DNA from: Streptomyces venezuelae
GTDB lineage: Bacteria; Actinomycetota; Actinomycetes; Streptomycetales; Streptomycetaceae
Assembly (NCBI RefSeq): GCF_008642375.1
Contig: NZ_CP029194.1
Coordinates: forward strand, 248,001 to 312,000
Direction of reading: 5' to 3'
Length of the DNA stretch: 64,000 nt
Below the pieces are notes generated by a model. That model was not told the origin of the DNA, did not search any database, and was given only the letters and a program-made list of their open reading frames with translations. A program made the position numbers and the translations under genes. Position 1 is the stretch's first letter. Every line of letters begins with the position of its first letter. Below, one piece after another: positions 50,940-59,568 of this stretch.

Positions 50940-52403
50940 TCAGGGCCGAGCACCGGCGGGCTTGCCCGCGTCCAGGGAGCAGGTGTTCGCCAGGGTCACG
51001 GAGTCCTGGCCGGCGGGCAGGGGGACGGTTCCCGAGGCGGGCGGCCGGTACCCCTTCCTGAGCCAGTCCTCCAGGGCCGTGAAGGCCGTGCGGTGGCACG
51101 GCGTGAGCGGCCTCAGCCTGTCCGGGAACGCGTCGACGAGCGAGTCGGCATGGGTGCCGCCCTCGATGCGGTAGTAGCGGTGCAGCCCACCGAGGCCCGC
51201 CTCACGCACCATCCGTGCGTACACATCGGAGTCCTGGCCGATGGGCAGCAGGGCGTCGAGGGTGCCGTGCAGGGTCATCAGGGGCTTGCCGATGCGTCCG
51301 GTCAGGGCGATCCGCTCCACCGCCCGCCGGACCTCGTCGGGGCGGCTCGCGTAGTCGTAGTCGGCGTCACAGCCGGGTGTGCCCGTGGCGCAGTACGGGG
51401 TCCCCGCCTCGGCCGCCCCGTCGTACCCCGGGTCCAGCTCCTCGCGGTAGATGCGCTGGGTGAGGTCCCAGTAGACCTTGTGGTGGTACGGCCAAAGGAA
51501 CTCCGACCCGGCGGGGAACCCCGCGGCGTGCATCTCCTCGCGTGCCTCCTCCGCGCCCTCGCCGCCGGCGGCGTGCACGGGGTAGGCGCGCAGGGTCCGG
51601 GGCAGGAAGTCCAGCAGGTTGGGGCCGTCGGCCCGCCAGAGGGTGCCCTCCCAGTCGACTCCCCCGTCGTAGAGGTCGGGGTGGTTCTCCAGCTGCCATC
51701 GCACGAGGTAGCCGCCGTTGGACATGCCGGTGACCAGGGTGCGGGCCGGCGGGCGGTGGTATCGCTGGGCGATCGTGGCGCGGGCCGCACGCGTGAGCTG
51801 GGTGACCCGGTCGTTCCACTCGACGACGGCGTCGCCCGGCGCGTTGCCGTCCCGGTGGAAGGCGAGGCCGGTGTTGCCCTTGTCGGTGGCGGCGTACGCG
51901 TATCCGCGGGCGAGCACCCAGTCGGCGATGGCCCGGTCGTTGGCGTACTGCTCCCGGTTTCCGGGGGTGCCGGCGATCACCAGGCCGCCGTTCCACCGGT
52001 CGGGCATGCGGATGACGAACTGGGCGTCGTGCTGCCACCCGTGGTTGGTGTTGGTGGTGGAGCTGTCGGGGAAGTAGCCGTCGATCTGGATGCCGGGCAC
52101 TCCGGTGGGGACGGCCAGGTCCTTGGAGGTGAGCCCGGCCCAGTCGGCCGGGTCGGTGTGGCCGGAGGCGACCGTGCCGGCCGTGGTCAGCTCGTCGAGG
52201 CAAGCGGCCTGCTGGTGTTCGGCGCCCGGTACCCGGAGGTGGGCCAGGCGTGCGCAGTGGCCACCGGGGGCGGACGGTGCGGCCGTGTCCGTGGGCGTCG
52301 CCGTGGCGGGGGCGGTGGTGAGGGTGAGTGCGGCCAGGGCGAGTGCCGCAGGCGCGCCCCGCCGCCAAAGGCGTGGCGAGGAGCGGAAGGTGGGACGACG
52401 CAT
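50940..52403 (-). CDS. Secreted 3-hydroxybutyrate-oligomer hydrolase-like enzyme
   Basis: A 487-aa exported alpha/beta hydrolase. Signal peptide ends near residue 35 (TTAPATATP). The nucleophile sits in LVTGMSNGGYLVRWQLENHP (Ser in GMSNGG), the His region is IEGGTHADSLVDAF, and an Asp candidate lies in LHGTLDALLPIG. Such a S-N-G-G nucleophile is seen in extracellular 3HB-oligomer hydrolases; tannase/feruloyl-esterase-like families are an alternative. The start at 52403 is fixed by GGAGGCA. Sitting between the dehydrogenase and CoA-transferase genes, cleavage of hydroxybutyrate dimers/oligomers is the best guess. Confidence 0.72.
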   Translation of the reverse strand: MRRPTFRSSPRLWRRGAPAALALAALTLTTAPATATPTDTAAPSAPGGHCARLAHLRVPGAEHQQAACLDELTTAGTVASGHTDPADWAGLTSKDLAVPTGVPGIQIDGYFPDSSTTNTNHGWQHDAQFVIRMPDRWNGGLVIAGTPGNREQYANDRAIADWVLARGYAYAATDKGNTGLAFHRDGNAPGDAVVEWNDRVTQLTRAARATIAQRYHRPPARTLVTGMSNGGYLVRWQLENHPDLYDGGVDWEGTLWRADGPNLLDFLPRTLRAYPVHAAGGEGAEEAREEMHAAGFPAGSEFLWPYHHKVYWDLTQRIYREELDPGYDGAAEAGTPYCATGTPGCDADYDYASRPDEVRRAVERIALTGRIGKPLMTLHGTLDALLPIGQDSDVYARMVREAGLGGLHRYYRIEGGTHADSLVDAFPDRLRPLTPCHRTAFTALEDWLRKGYRPPASGTVPLPAGQDSVTLANTCSLDAGKPAGARP

Positions 52404-52756
52404 CGATGTGCCTCCGAGCTCGTGGGATGGGGTCTCGCGGGAGGCTATGCGGCTGATCGGCCGCCAGACATGGCTGTGCGACCCACCATCCGCAGCCCGG
52501 TGATGGGCTTCGACACCACCCTCGCCGGATGGCCGAAAGGCGCGCATGTTCGCCACCCCCACCTGCACACGCAGCCGCACGCGCCCCCGTCCAGGAGACG
52601 CGGAGGCAGCGGTGACCGACACATCGGAGGGGGGCGGCATGGGGATCACAGCCATGGTTGCGCCCTCCGCCGCTGCCTAGGCTCCGTGCTCGTCGCTGGT
52701 ACCGGCACCGGCTCTGACCAGCGAGGTCATCCGGCTGCCCGAGGGAAGGGATCCTC
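52404..52756. other. Divergent promoter region of the oligomer hydrolase and CoA-transferase genes
   Basis: No gene seen. It separates the minus-strand secreted hydrolase from the plus-strand CoA-transferase operon and should hold both promoters. I find no clear copy of the ATGGTGT palindrome here; the GGGAAGG ribosome site of the CoA-transferase gene ends it. Confidence 0.5.
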
Positions 52757-53533
52757 ATGGGTCTGGACAAAACGGTCGCGAGCGCGGCGGAGGCGGTGGC
52801 GGACATCCCCGACGGGGCTGCACTCGCCGTGGGCGGCTTCGGGCTGTGCGGGATCCCGGGGACGCTGATCGACGCGCTGTGGCAGCGCGGAACGGGAGGC
52901 CTCCGGGTCGTCTCGAACAACTGCGGTGTGGACGACTGGGGCCTCGGCCTCCTGCTCGCCGCCGGCCGGATCACCCGGATGACCAGCTCGTACGTGGGCG
53001 AGAACAAGGAGTTCGCCCGGCAGTACCTCAGCGGGGAGCTGGAGGTCGAACTCGTCCCGCAGGGCACGCTGGCGGAGCGGCTGCGGGCCGGCGGCGCGGG
53101 CATCCCCGCCTTCTACACCCCCGCGGGCACCGGCACCCAGGTCGGCGAGGGCGGGCTGCCCTGGCGCTACGCCGCCGACGGCTCGGTCGCCGTCGCCTCG
53201 CCGCCGAAGGAGACCCGGGAGTTCGACGGGCGTCCGTACCTGCTGGAGGAGGGCATCACCACCGACTTCGCGCTGGTCCGGGCGACCATCGGGGACCGGC
53301 ACGGCAATCTCGTCTTCCGCTCCTCGGCCCGCAACTTCAACCCGCTGGCCGCCATGGCCGGACGCATCACGATCGCCGAGGTCGACCACCTCGTCGAACC
53401 GGGCGAGCTCGACCCCGACGAGGTCCACCTCCCCGGCATCTTCGTCCAGCGCGTGGTCCGGGTGGCGCCCGGCGACCCCGCCGCCGAGCGGCGCATCGAG
53501 CGCCGGACCGTACGACAGGAAGGCAGCGCCTGA
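52757..53533 (+). CDS. scoA: 3-oxoacid (succinyl-CoA:acetoacetate) CoA-transferase, subunit A
   Basis: A 258-aa CoA-transferase alpha subunit. It contains the family loop [32 protein letters not shown] and the [20 protein letters not shown] segment. It forms a heterotetramer with the B subunit and moves CoA from succinyl-CoA to acetoacetate. The ATG follows GGGAAGG. The TGA overlaps the ATG of subunit B by one base (TGATG). A 3-oxoadipate CoA-transferase is possible by sequence but does not fit the neighbours. Confidence 0.9.
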   Translation: MGLDKTVASAAEAVADIPDGAALAVGGFGLCGIPGTLIDALWQRGTGGLRVVSNNCGVDDWGLGLLLAAGRITRMTSSYVGENKEFARQYLSGELEVELVPQGTLAERLRAGGAGIPAFYTPAGTGTQVGEGGLPWRYAADGSVAVASPPKETREFDGRPYLLEEGITTDFALVRATIGDRHGNLVFRSSARNFNPLAAMAGRITIAEVDHLVEPGELDPDEVHLPGIFVQRVVRVAPGDPAAERRIERRTVRQEGSA

Positions 53534-54186
53534 TGGCCCTCACCCGCGAGCAGATGGCGGCCCGTGCCGCCCTGGAACTGACCGACGGCAGCTACGTCAA
53601 CCTCGGCATCGGGCTCCCGACGCTCATCCCCAACCACCTCCCGCCGGGCGTCGAGGTCGTGCTCCAGTCCGAGAACGGCATCCTCGGCGTCGGCCCGTAC
53701 CCCACCGAGGACGAACTCGACGCCGACCTCGTCAACGCCGGCAAGGAGACCGTCACGACGCTCCCCGGCGCCTCGTTCTTCGACTCGGCCCTCTCCTTCG
53801 GGATGATCCGCGGCGGCCACATCGACGCGGCGGTCCTCGGCGGCATGCAGGTCTCCGCCGCGGGCGACCTCGCCAACTGGATGATCCCCGGCAGGATGGT
53901 GAAGGGCATGGGCGGGGCCATGGACCTCGTCCACGGCGCCGGACGGGTCATCGTCCTCATGGAGCACACAGCCAAGGACGGCACCCCCAAGCTCGTCGGC
54001 ACCTGCGATCTGCCCCTGACCGGCCGAGGTGTCGTCCAGCGCGTCATCACCGACCTCGCCGTCGTCGACATCACCGCCGACGGGTTCGTCCTGGCCGAGC
54101 TCGCCCCCGACGTCACCGTCGAGCAGGTCGTCGCGGCCACCGCGGCACCGCTGCGGGTCCCGCAGGGGGTCGGGCCGACGTCCTGA
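53533..54186 (+). CDS. scoB: 3-oxoacid (succinyl-CoA:acetoacetate) CoA-transferase, subunit B
   Basis: A 217-aa beta subunit. The catalytic glutamate is in [31 protein letters not shown] and [20 protein letters not shown] are standard. Coupled to subunit A by TGATG. The gene is followed at once by a strong terminator, so the two form the whole transcription unit. Confidence 0.92.
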   Translation: MALTREQMAARAALELTDGSYVNLGIGLPTLIPNHLPPGVEVVLQSENGILGVGPYPTEDELDADLVNAGKETVTTLPGASFFDSALSFGMIRGGHIDAAVLGGMQVSAAGDLANWMIPGRMVKGMGGAMDLVHGAGRVIVLMEHTAKDGTPKLVGTCDLPLTGRGVVQRVITDLAVVDITADGFVLAELAPDVTVEQVVAATAAPLRVPQGVGPTS

Positions 54187-54189
54187 GTT

Positions 54190-54234
54190 CTTCCGCCGGT
54201 CCGATGTCCCGGACAGCCGTCGGACCGGCGGAAG
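54190..54234. terminator. 15-bp perfect terminator hairpin after scoB
   Basis: CTTCCGCCGGTCCGA (54190-54204) and TCGGACCGGCGGAAG (54220-54234), a perfect 15-bp stem with 15-nt loop, starting 3 bp after the scoB stop codon. Confidence 0.92.
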
Positions 54235-54312
54235 AGGGGTTCGATGCGTCCACCGCGCCACCGATACGCTCTTCATGATCAATGTGCGAAGGTCGGAAGA
54301 GAAGGCAGGGGA

Positions 54313-55041
54313 ATGGATCTCGCCGAGAAGACGGTGGTGGTCACCGGGGCCGGGCGTGGGTTCGGGAGGGCGTTCGCGTTGCACGCGGGCCGGTTGGGTG
54401 CGCGCCTGTTCGTCTCCGCTCGCACGTCGGCTGCCGCCGGGAAGGTGGCCGACGAGGTAGCGGCCGACAGCGGTGCGCACGTGGACGCGTTCGCCTGTGA
54501 TCTGGCTGATCCGGCCACGGTACGGGGCTTCGCGGAGGGGGTCGCCACCCATACCGGCCAGGTGGATGTGCTGATCAACAACGGCGCCCCGTACCTGCAG
54601 GGCCCTGACTTGTGGGACGCCGACGACGAAGCGATCGCCGACACCGTCGCGGCCGGAGCCACCGGCACCCTTCTGGCGGTCAAGCACTTCCTCCCCCTGC
54701 TGCGCGCTTCTCAGGGTGCCGACATCGTCAACCTGGTCTCCTCAGCCGCGGAAGCCCTGAACTACCGGTCCCAGGCGCATCCTGCGTTCTACTCGGCCAA
54801 GGCCGCCCAGGCCGGCTTCGCCGACGTCCTGTCCCATCGGCTCCGCCCCGAGGGCATCAGGGTCATCTCGCTCTACCCGCCGGATTTCACGTACGGCGAT
54901 CCGCTCCACTCCAGCTGGGAGCATGCCTCGCGGACCGCGGACGACCCGTTGACCGCCCGATCCGTCCTGGACTGCGTCCTTTTCGCGATCGGTCAACCAC
55001 GAGACTGCTTCATCCGTTCCTTCCACTTCGAGCAGCTGTAG
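54313..55041 (+). CDS. Short-chain dehydrogenase/reductase
   Basis: A 242-aa SDR: VVVTGAGRGFGRAFALHAGR (cofactor binding), LINNGAPYLQG, NLVSSAAEALNYRS and PAFYSAKAAQAGF (catalytic Tyr/Lys). Arg near the first strand may favour NADP. Substrate unknown. It lies after the scoAB terminator and starts its own unit at the ATG at 54313 (GCAGGGGA upstream). Confidence 0.85.
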   Translation: MDLAEKTVVVTGAGRGFGRAFALHAGRLGARLFVSARTSAAAGKVADEVAADSGAHVDAFACDLADPATVRGFAEGVATHTGQVDVLINNGAPYLQGPDLWDADDEAIADTVAAGATGTLLAVKHFLPLLRASQGADIVNLVSSAAEALNYRSQAHPAFYSAKAAQAGFADVLSHRLRPEGIRVISLYPPDFTYGDPLHSSWEHASRTADDPLTARSVLDCVLFAIGQPRDCFIRSFHFEQL

Positions 55042-55060
55042 GCCCCACACACTCGGGACG

Positions 55061-55328
55061 TCAGGACCGGCGGTAGAGCTGGACGGTGCATTCCTGCCCC
55101 ATGGCGATGGTCCGTCCGTCAGGGCTGAGGGCCACCGTTTCGGCCCTGGCCATCTCCGTCACGGTCTGCAGTTCGGTACGGGTCTCGGGGTCCCACAGCT
55201 GGCGGCTGGAGCCGGCCGTGACCAGCAGCGTCCCGTCGTCGCTGAACGCGGAAGAGCACTTCCTCGACCGCCACTTCGCGGTCGAGCACCTCGTCATGGG
55301 CGCGCCACACGCGTCCCATTACCGCCAC
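55061..55328 (-). pseudogene. Deletion remnant joining a Ser/Thr kinase start to a WD40 end
   Basis: Reading the minus strand from 55328 gives VAVMGRVWRAHDEVLDREVA, then VEEVLF, the glycine-loop/strand-3 start of a Streptomyces Ser/Thr kinase (the catalytic Lys of VAVKEV is Glu here). Near 55255 it switches frame to FSDDGTLLVTAGSSRQLWDP and ends SPDGRTIAMGQECTVQLYRR, the last blades of a WD40 propeller, stopping at 55061. Kinase-WD40 fusions exist in these bacteria, so one large internal deletion would give this product. Confidence 0.7.
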
Positions 55329-55340
55329 GCGGGTACCGTG

Positions 55341-55681
55341 CTACCCGCCGTACTCCCAGGCTTCCTCGACGGCTGGCCCTGCGGCATCTCTCTTCAGCAG
55401 CCGCGAGGCGATGGCTCCTTCGTCGCGGCCGAATTCCTCCGAGAGTTCGCGCAGGAGACACCCTGGGCGCAGCGTTCGGCGAGCCTTCGCTCGTCTCCGG
55501 GTGCCCACGGCTTGTACGCGTTGGGATACACGCGCCGCTTCTCCTCCACGGTGTACGCCTTGGGCTCTTCCGGTTCGGGTGCGGTGCGTGCGACCTCGAG
55601 CTTCACGGTCGTCGGCGCGTCCCGCGCCGCACCGGGGGCTGTGGGCACGTGCCGGTAGGCCGGAGACAGCGGTTCGTGCAC
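55341..55681 (-). pseudogene. Frameshifted remnant of an HTH/SANT-like C-terminal domain
   Basis: One frame encodes YTVEEKRRVYPNAYKPWAPG and then DERRLAERCAQGV. After a break near 55450 the next frame continues LRELSEEFGRDEGAIASRLL to a stop at 55341. Together they look like a W-x-DERRL...G-EL...GR...GAI-SRL module often found at the C-terminus of larger helicase-like or regulatory proteins. No intact gene. Confidence 0.55.
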
Positions 55682-55775
55682 GCGCCTGAGGCCCCGGGAC
55701 CCGCGGCTGCGTCACGGTTCCGCCGACGGTGAAGTCCTGCCCGGGCGACCTCGTCGATCACTACAGTCCGATCTC

Positions 55776-56516
55776 ATGACGACGGCCACCACTCGCACGA
55801 TCACCACGCACACGGTCACCTATCCGGCCGACGGACTGACGATGGTCAGCCACCTCGCGCTGCCCGCCGGCACCGACCGTCGGCCCGCAGTGCTCATCGG
55901 ACCCGAAGGGCCGGGCCTCAACGACTTCCAGCGCCGCAGGGCCGACGCCCTCGCCGAACTGGGGTACGTGGCCCTGGCCTTCGACATCAACGGCGGACGC
56001 TGGTTCACCGACCCGCAGGAGATGCTGGCGCACACGACCCCGCTGCTCGCCGATCCCGGCCGGATGCGGGACATCGGAACCGCCGCACTCGACGCGCTGC
56101 GCGCCGAACCCCGGACCGACCCCGGCCGGATCGCCGGCATCGGCTACGGCACCGGAGGCGCGATCGTTCTGGAGCTCGGGCGCGCCGGCGTCGACCTGCG
56201 GGCGATCGGGACGGTCAACGCGCTCACGACGGGCCGACCGGGCGAGGCGGAGCACATCCGTTGTCCCGTGTGGGCCGGGGTCGGGTCGGAAGACCCGATC
56301 ATGCCGCCGGCGCAACGGGACGCGTTCACCGCCGAGATGCAGGCCGCGGGTGTCGACTGGCGCCTGGCGGTCTACGGCGGGGCCCTGCACGCCTTCCACC
56401 ACCCTCCCGTCGACCAGAAGGTGCTGCCCGGCATCGGCCACCACCCGCGACACGCGCAGCGGGCCTGGCGCGACATCGTGGACCTGCTCACGGAATGCGT
56501 TCCCCTCGCGGAATGA
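55776..56516 (+). CDS. Dienelactone-hydrolase-family protein without the Cys nucleophile
   Basis: A 246-aa alpha/beta hydrolase of the dienelactone hydrolase family: PAVLIGPEGPGLNDFQRRRA, VALAFDINGG, VWAGVGSEDPIMPP (Asp) and GALHAFHHPPV (His). The nucleophile elbow reads GIGYGTGGAIV, with Gly125 where the family has Cys or Ser (GYCFGG). The rest is intact and codon use is normal, so it may be a non-catalytic or differently working homologue. Cytoplasmic; possibly followed in the same unit by the methyltransferase at 56609. Confidence 0.8.
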   Translation: MTTATTRTITTHTVTYPADGLTMVSHLALPAGTDRRPAVLIGPEGPGLNDFQRRRADALAELGYVALAFDINGGRWFTDPQEMLAHTTPLLADPGRMRDIGTAALDALRAEPRTDPGRIAGIGYGTGGAIVLELGRAGVDLRAIGTVNALTTGRPGEAEHIRCPVWAGVGSEDPIMPPAQRDAFTAEMQAAGVDWRLAVYGGALHAFHHPPVDQKVLPGIGHHPRHAQRAWRDIVDLLTECVPLAE

Positions 56517-56608
56517 GCCAGGCGGGCGAAGGCGCGGTCGATACGGCGCCGTACGCCTCCTCTGTTCGCTTGCCTGAACGCGCCAGGCCACGAACTACTG
56601 TTTCGAGC

Positions 56609-57256
56609 ATGATCGAACACGATGCCCTCACCGCCACCCGCGATGCCTATGACGCCGCCGCCACCACCTATGCGGAACTGTTCCGCGACTCGTTGCGTGA
56701 CAGCCCGCTCGACCGGGCGATCCTGGGCGTCCTCGCCGAGGCGGTGAGGGCGGGCGGGGGCGGCCGGGTCGCGGACCTGGGGTGCGGGCCTGGGCATGTC
56801 ACCGCCTATCTGGACGGGCTCGGGCTTGCGGCGTTCGGTGTCGACGCCTCCCCCGCGATGATCGAGTTGGCTCGGCAGGCCTATCCGGGCCTGCGGTTCG
56901 ACGTGGGCTCGATGGGGGCGTCGGGGATCGCCGACGGCGCGCTGGGCGGCGTACTCTCGCGTTGGTCCGTCATCCACACCCCGCCGGGGGAACTCCCGTC
57001 CATCCTGGCGGAGTTCCATCGGGTGCTGGCGCCCGGCGGGCACCTTCTGATCGGCTTCTCGGCGAGCGATGATCCGTCCCACCCGACGCAGGTCTTCGAT
57101 CACGCCGTCGCGCCGGCGTATCGGTGGTGGCCCGATCATCTCGCCGCGCTGCTGCGCGAGTCCGGACTGGCCGAGGTGGCCCGGACGGTTCGCGAGCCTC
57201 AGCCCACGGACCGACGGCAGTTCAAGGAGATCCACCTCCTCGCGCGCAAGGACTGA
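56609..57256 (+). CDS. Class I SAM-dependent methyltransferase
   Basis: A 215-aa methyltransferase: VADLGCGPGHVTAYLDGLG (SAM-binding motif I), FGVDASPAMIELARQAYPGL and HRVLAPGGHLLIGFSA (motif III region). Substrate not predictable; small-molecule type. The ATG is at 56609. A terminator follows. Confidence 0.85.
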   Translation: MIEHDALTATRDAYDAAATTYAELFRDSLRDSPLDRAILGVLAEAVRAGGGGRVADLGCGPGHVTAYLDGLGLAAFGVDASPAMIELARQAYPGLRFDVGSMGASGIADGALGGVLSRWSVIHTPPGELPSILAEFHRVLAPGGHLLIGFSASDDPSHPTQVFDHAVAPAYRWWPDHLAALLRESGLAEVARTVREPQPTDRRQFKEIHLLARKD

Positions 57257-57277
57257 TCGCTCTCCTGCCCTCATCCC

Positions 57278-57305
57278 CGCCCCGCCGGGACCGCCTCCCC
57301 GGCGG
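57278..57305. terminator. Terminator hairpin after the methyltransferase gene
   Basis: CCCCGCCGGG (57278-57287) and CCCGGCGGGG (57296-57305), a perfect 10-bp stem with an 8-nt loop, 21 bp past the stop at 57256. Confidence 0.8.
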
Positions 57306-57452
57306 GGGTGCGCCGTACCTCCCAGGGAGTAGTCGGTGGCTTGTGCCGCCCCCGGCAGTAGTCCTCACCTCGGCCTTCGGCGCGATGAATCGCCCTTCTC
57401 CGAGCGGGAGTCTGGGATCGACCTGCTGAGGAACTGCGGAGGGAGATACCCG

Positions 57453-59504
57453 ATGGAAGGGCGCAAGAGAATCGTCGGCTGGGGGGTGCTGGCGCTGTGG
57501 GTGATCGTGATCGCTCTCGCCGCGCCCCTCGCCGGCAGGCTCGGTGACGTACAGCGGGACCGGGCTGTCGACTACCTTCCGGCGAGCGCCGACTCGACCC
57601 AGGTCGCGAAGATCACCGAGCAGATGCCCGGCGGGGACTCCACCGACCTCGTCCTCGTCTACCACCGGGACGGCGGACTGACCGCCGCCGACCGCGCGAC
57701 CGCCGCCCGGGAGGTGGCGGAGGTCGCCGCCGGGCATGCGCTCTCCTCGCCCCCGCGTCCGGTGCCTTCCGAGGACGGGACGACCCTGTTGTACGCGGTG
57801 TCCAGCACGGAGCCCGGTACGGACGAGGTGGCCAGGGACGCGTTCGTGCACGACGTCCGCGAGAAGGTGAGCGGCGAGGTCGGCGGGCCCGGTGCTCTGG
57901 CCACGGACGCGAGTGAGGTGTACGGGTCGCTCGACGGGCCGCTGCTCTACACGACCGTCGCCGTCGTCGCGGTCCTTCTGATCGTCATCTACCGCAGTCC
58001 GTTCCTCTGGCTCGTGCCGCTGGTCGTCGCCGGGGTCGCCGACTTCCTGTCGATGGCCGTCACCTACGCCCTGCACCAGGGCTTCGACATCAGCGTCTCC
58101 GGCCAGAGCACCGGGGTGATGACGATCCTCGTCTTCGGTGCGGGCACCGACTACGCGCTGCTGCTGGTGTCCCGCTACCGCGAGGAACTGCGCCGGATCC
58201 CGCGCCCGTACGACGCCATGACCGCGGCCCTGCGCGGCTGCGGGCCCGCCGTCCTCGCGTCCTCGGGGACCGTGGCACTGGGCATGCTCTGTCTGCTGGC
58301 CGCCGACATGAACAGCAGCCGAGGCATGGGGCCCACGGCCGCCGTCGGTGTGCTGTGCGCGCTCGTCGCGATGCTGACGCTGCTGCCGGCTCTCCTCGTC
58401 GTGCTGGGGCGGCGGGTGTTCTGGCCCCTGATCCCCGCGTACGGCAGCGAGCCGAAGGCCGCGCGCCGTTCCCTCTTCGCCGCCATGGGCTCCTCCGCCG
58501 GCCGGCGCCCCCTGCCCGTCCTGCTCGCCGGTGCCGCCGCGCTCGCGGCCCTGGCCCTCGGTGTGCTGAACCTGCCGGGGAACCTCAAGCAGGAGGACTC
58601 CTTCAGCTCCACGCCGGAGTCGGTCGCCGCGATGAAGACGCTGGCCGCCGCGTACCCGCAGATGGGCACCCAGCCCATCACGGTCATCGCCCGGGACGCC
58701 GCTTCCGGCGGGGTGCTGGAGCGTGCGCGGGCCACCGAGGGCGTCGCGCGGGTCGAACGCGGCCGCAGCGGCGGGGGTTGGAGCGAGATCTCCGTCGTCG
58801 CGGCGCACGCGCCGCAGTCCGCGGGCGAGACCGCGACCATCAGGGAGCTGCGTTCGACGCTCGGTGACGGGGCGTACGTGGGCGGGCCCAGCGCCGAGCA
58901 GCTCGACATGGCCGACACGAGTGCCGAGGACCGGAGGATCGTCGTACCGCTCGTCCTCGTCGTGGTGCTGATCGTGCTCATCGTGCTGCTGCGCAGTCTC
59001 GTCGCGCCGCTGATCCTGGTCGCCGCGGTCGTCGCGGTCTGGGGCGCGGCCCTCGGCATCGGCGGTCTCGTCTTCGAGTGGCTCTTCGGCTTCGAGGGCA
59101 CCGATACGGGTCTGGCGCTGCTCTCCTTCGTCTTCCTCGTCGCCCTCGGCGTCGACTACGGCATCTTCCTGATGCACCGGATGCGCGAGGAATGCCTGAA
59201 CGGTCTGGAACCGGGGCCCGCCGCCCTCGCCGCGCTGCGCACGACCGGCGGGGTCATCGCCTCGGCGGGACTCGTGCTCGCCGCCACCTTCGCGGTCCTG
59301 GTCAACATGCCGATGGTCCAGCTGGCCGAGCTCGGCTTCGTCATCGCGGTCGGTGTCCTCCTCGACACCTTCCTGGTCCGTACGTATCTCGTGACCAGTG
59401 CGAGCGTGCTCCTCGGACGCAGGGTGTGGTGGCCGGGTCCGTTGGCCAAGAATCCCGTGTCAACGGCCCGTTCGGAATCCGAGCGACTGCCCGTAGGGGT
59501 CTGA
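57453..59504 (+). CDS. MMPL/RND-family transporter
   Basis: A 683-aa RND-type exporter of the MMPL group. Two repeated halves each have one N-terminal helix, an extracellular region and five clustered helices. The conserved intramembrane motifs are LVFGAGTDYALLLVSRYREE and VFLVALGVDYGIFLMHRMRE, the Asp-Tyr pairs of the proton relay. MMPL proteins export lipids, antibiotics or siderophores; cargo unknown. The ATG at 57453 is preceded by GGAGGGAG. It is followed at once by a NarL-type two-component system that may control it. Confidence 0.92.
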   Translation: MEGRKRIVGWGVLALWVIVIALAAPLAGRLGDVQRDRAVDYLPASADSTQVAKITEQMPGGDSTDLVLVYHRDGGLTAADRATAAREVAEVAAGHALSSPPRPVPSEDGTTLLYAVSSTEPGTDEVARDAFVHDVREKVSGEVGGPGALATDASEVYGSLDGPLLYTTVAVVAVLLIVIYRSPFLWLVPLVVAGVADFLSMAVTYALHQGFDISVSGQSTGVMTILVFGAGTDYALLLVSRYREELRRIPRPYDAMTAALRGCGPAVLASSGTVALGMLCLLAADMNSSRGMGPTAAVGVLCALVAMLTLLPALLVVLGRRVFWPLIPAYGSEPKAARRSLFAAMGSSAGRRPLPVLLAGAAALAALALGVLNLPGNLKQEDSFSSTPESVAAMKTLAAAYPQMGTQPITVIARDAASGGVLERARATEGVARVERGRSGGGWSEISVVAAHAPQSAGETATIRELRSTLGDGAYVGGPSAEQLDMADTSAEDRRIVVPLVLVVVLIVLIVLLRSLVAPLILVAAVVAVWGAALGIGGLVFEWLFGFEGTDTGLALLSFVFLVALGVDYGIFLMHRMREECLNGLEPGPAALAALRTTGGVIASAGLVLAATFAVLVNMPMVQLAELGFVIAVGVLLDTFLVRTYLVTSASVLLGRRVWWPGPLAKNPVSTARSESERLPVGV

Positions 59505-59517
59505 TCAGGGGCGGGTG

Positions 59518-59545
59518 GGGGCTCCCCCGGACAGTCAGGAGCCCC
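59518..59545. terminator. Hairpin between the MMPL gene and the kinase gene
   Basis: GGGGCTCC (59518-59525) pairs with GGAGCCCC (59538-59545), extendable outward through GGCGGG/CCGCCC with a bulge. Located 14 bp after the MMPL stop. It would limit read-through into the kinase gene. Confidence 0.65.
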
Positions 59546-59568
59546 CGCCCTCCGGGAGGATGGACACC

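Noticed and set aside
52757..54186. 3-oxoadipate CoA-transferase (PcaIJ) instead of acetoacetate transferase
   Set aside because: Sequence families overlap, but no other protocatechuate-pathway gene is present while four PHB/3-hydroxybutyrate genes are adjacent.
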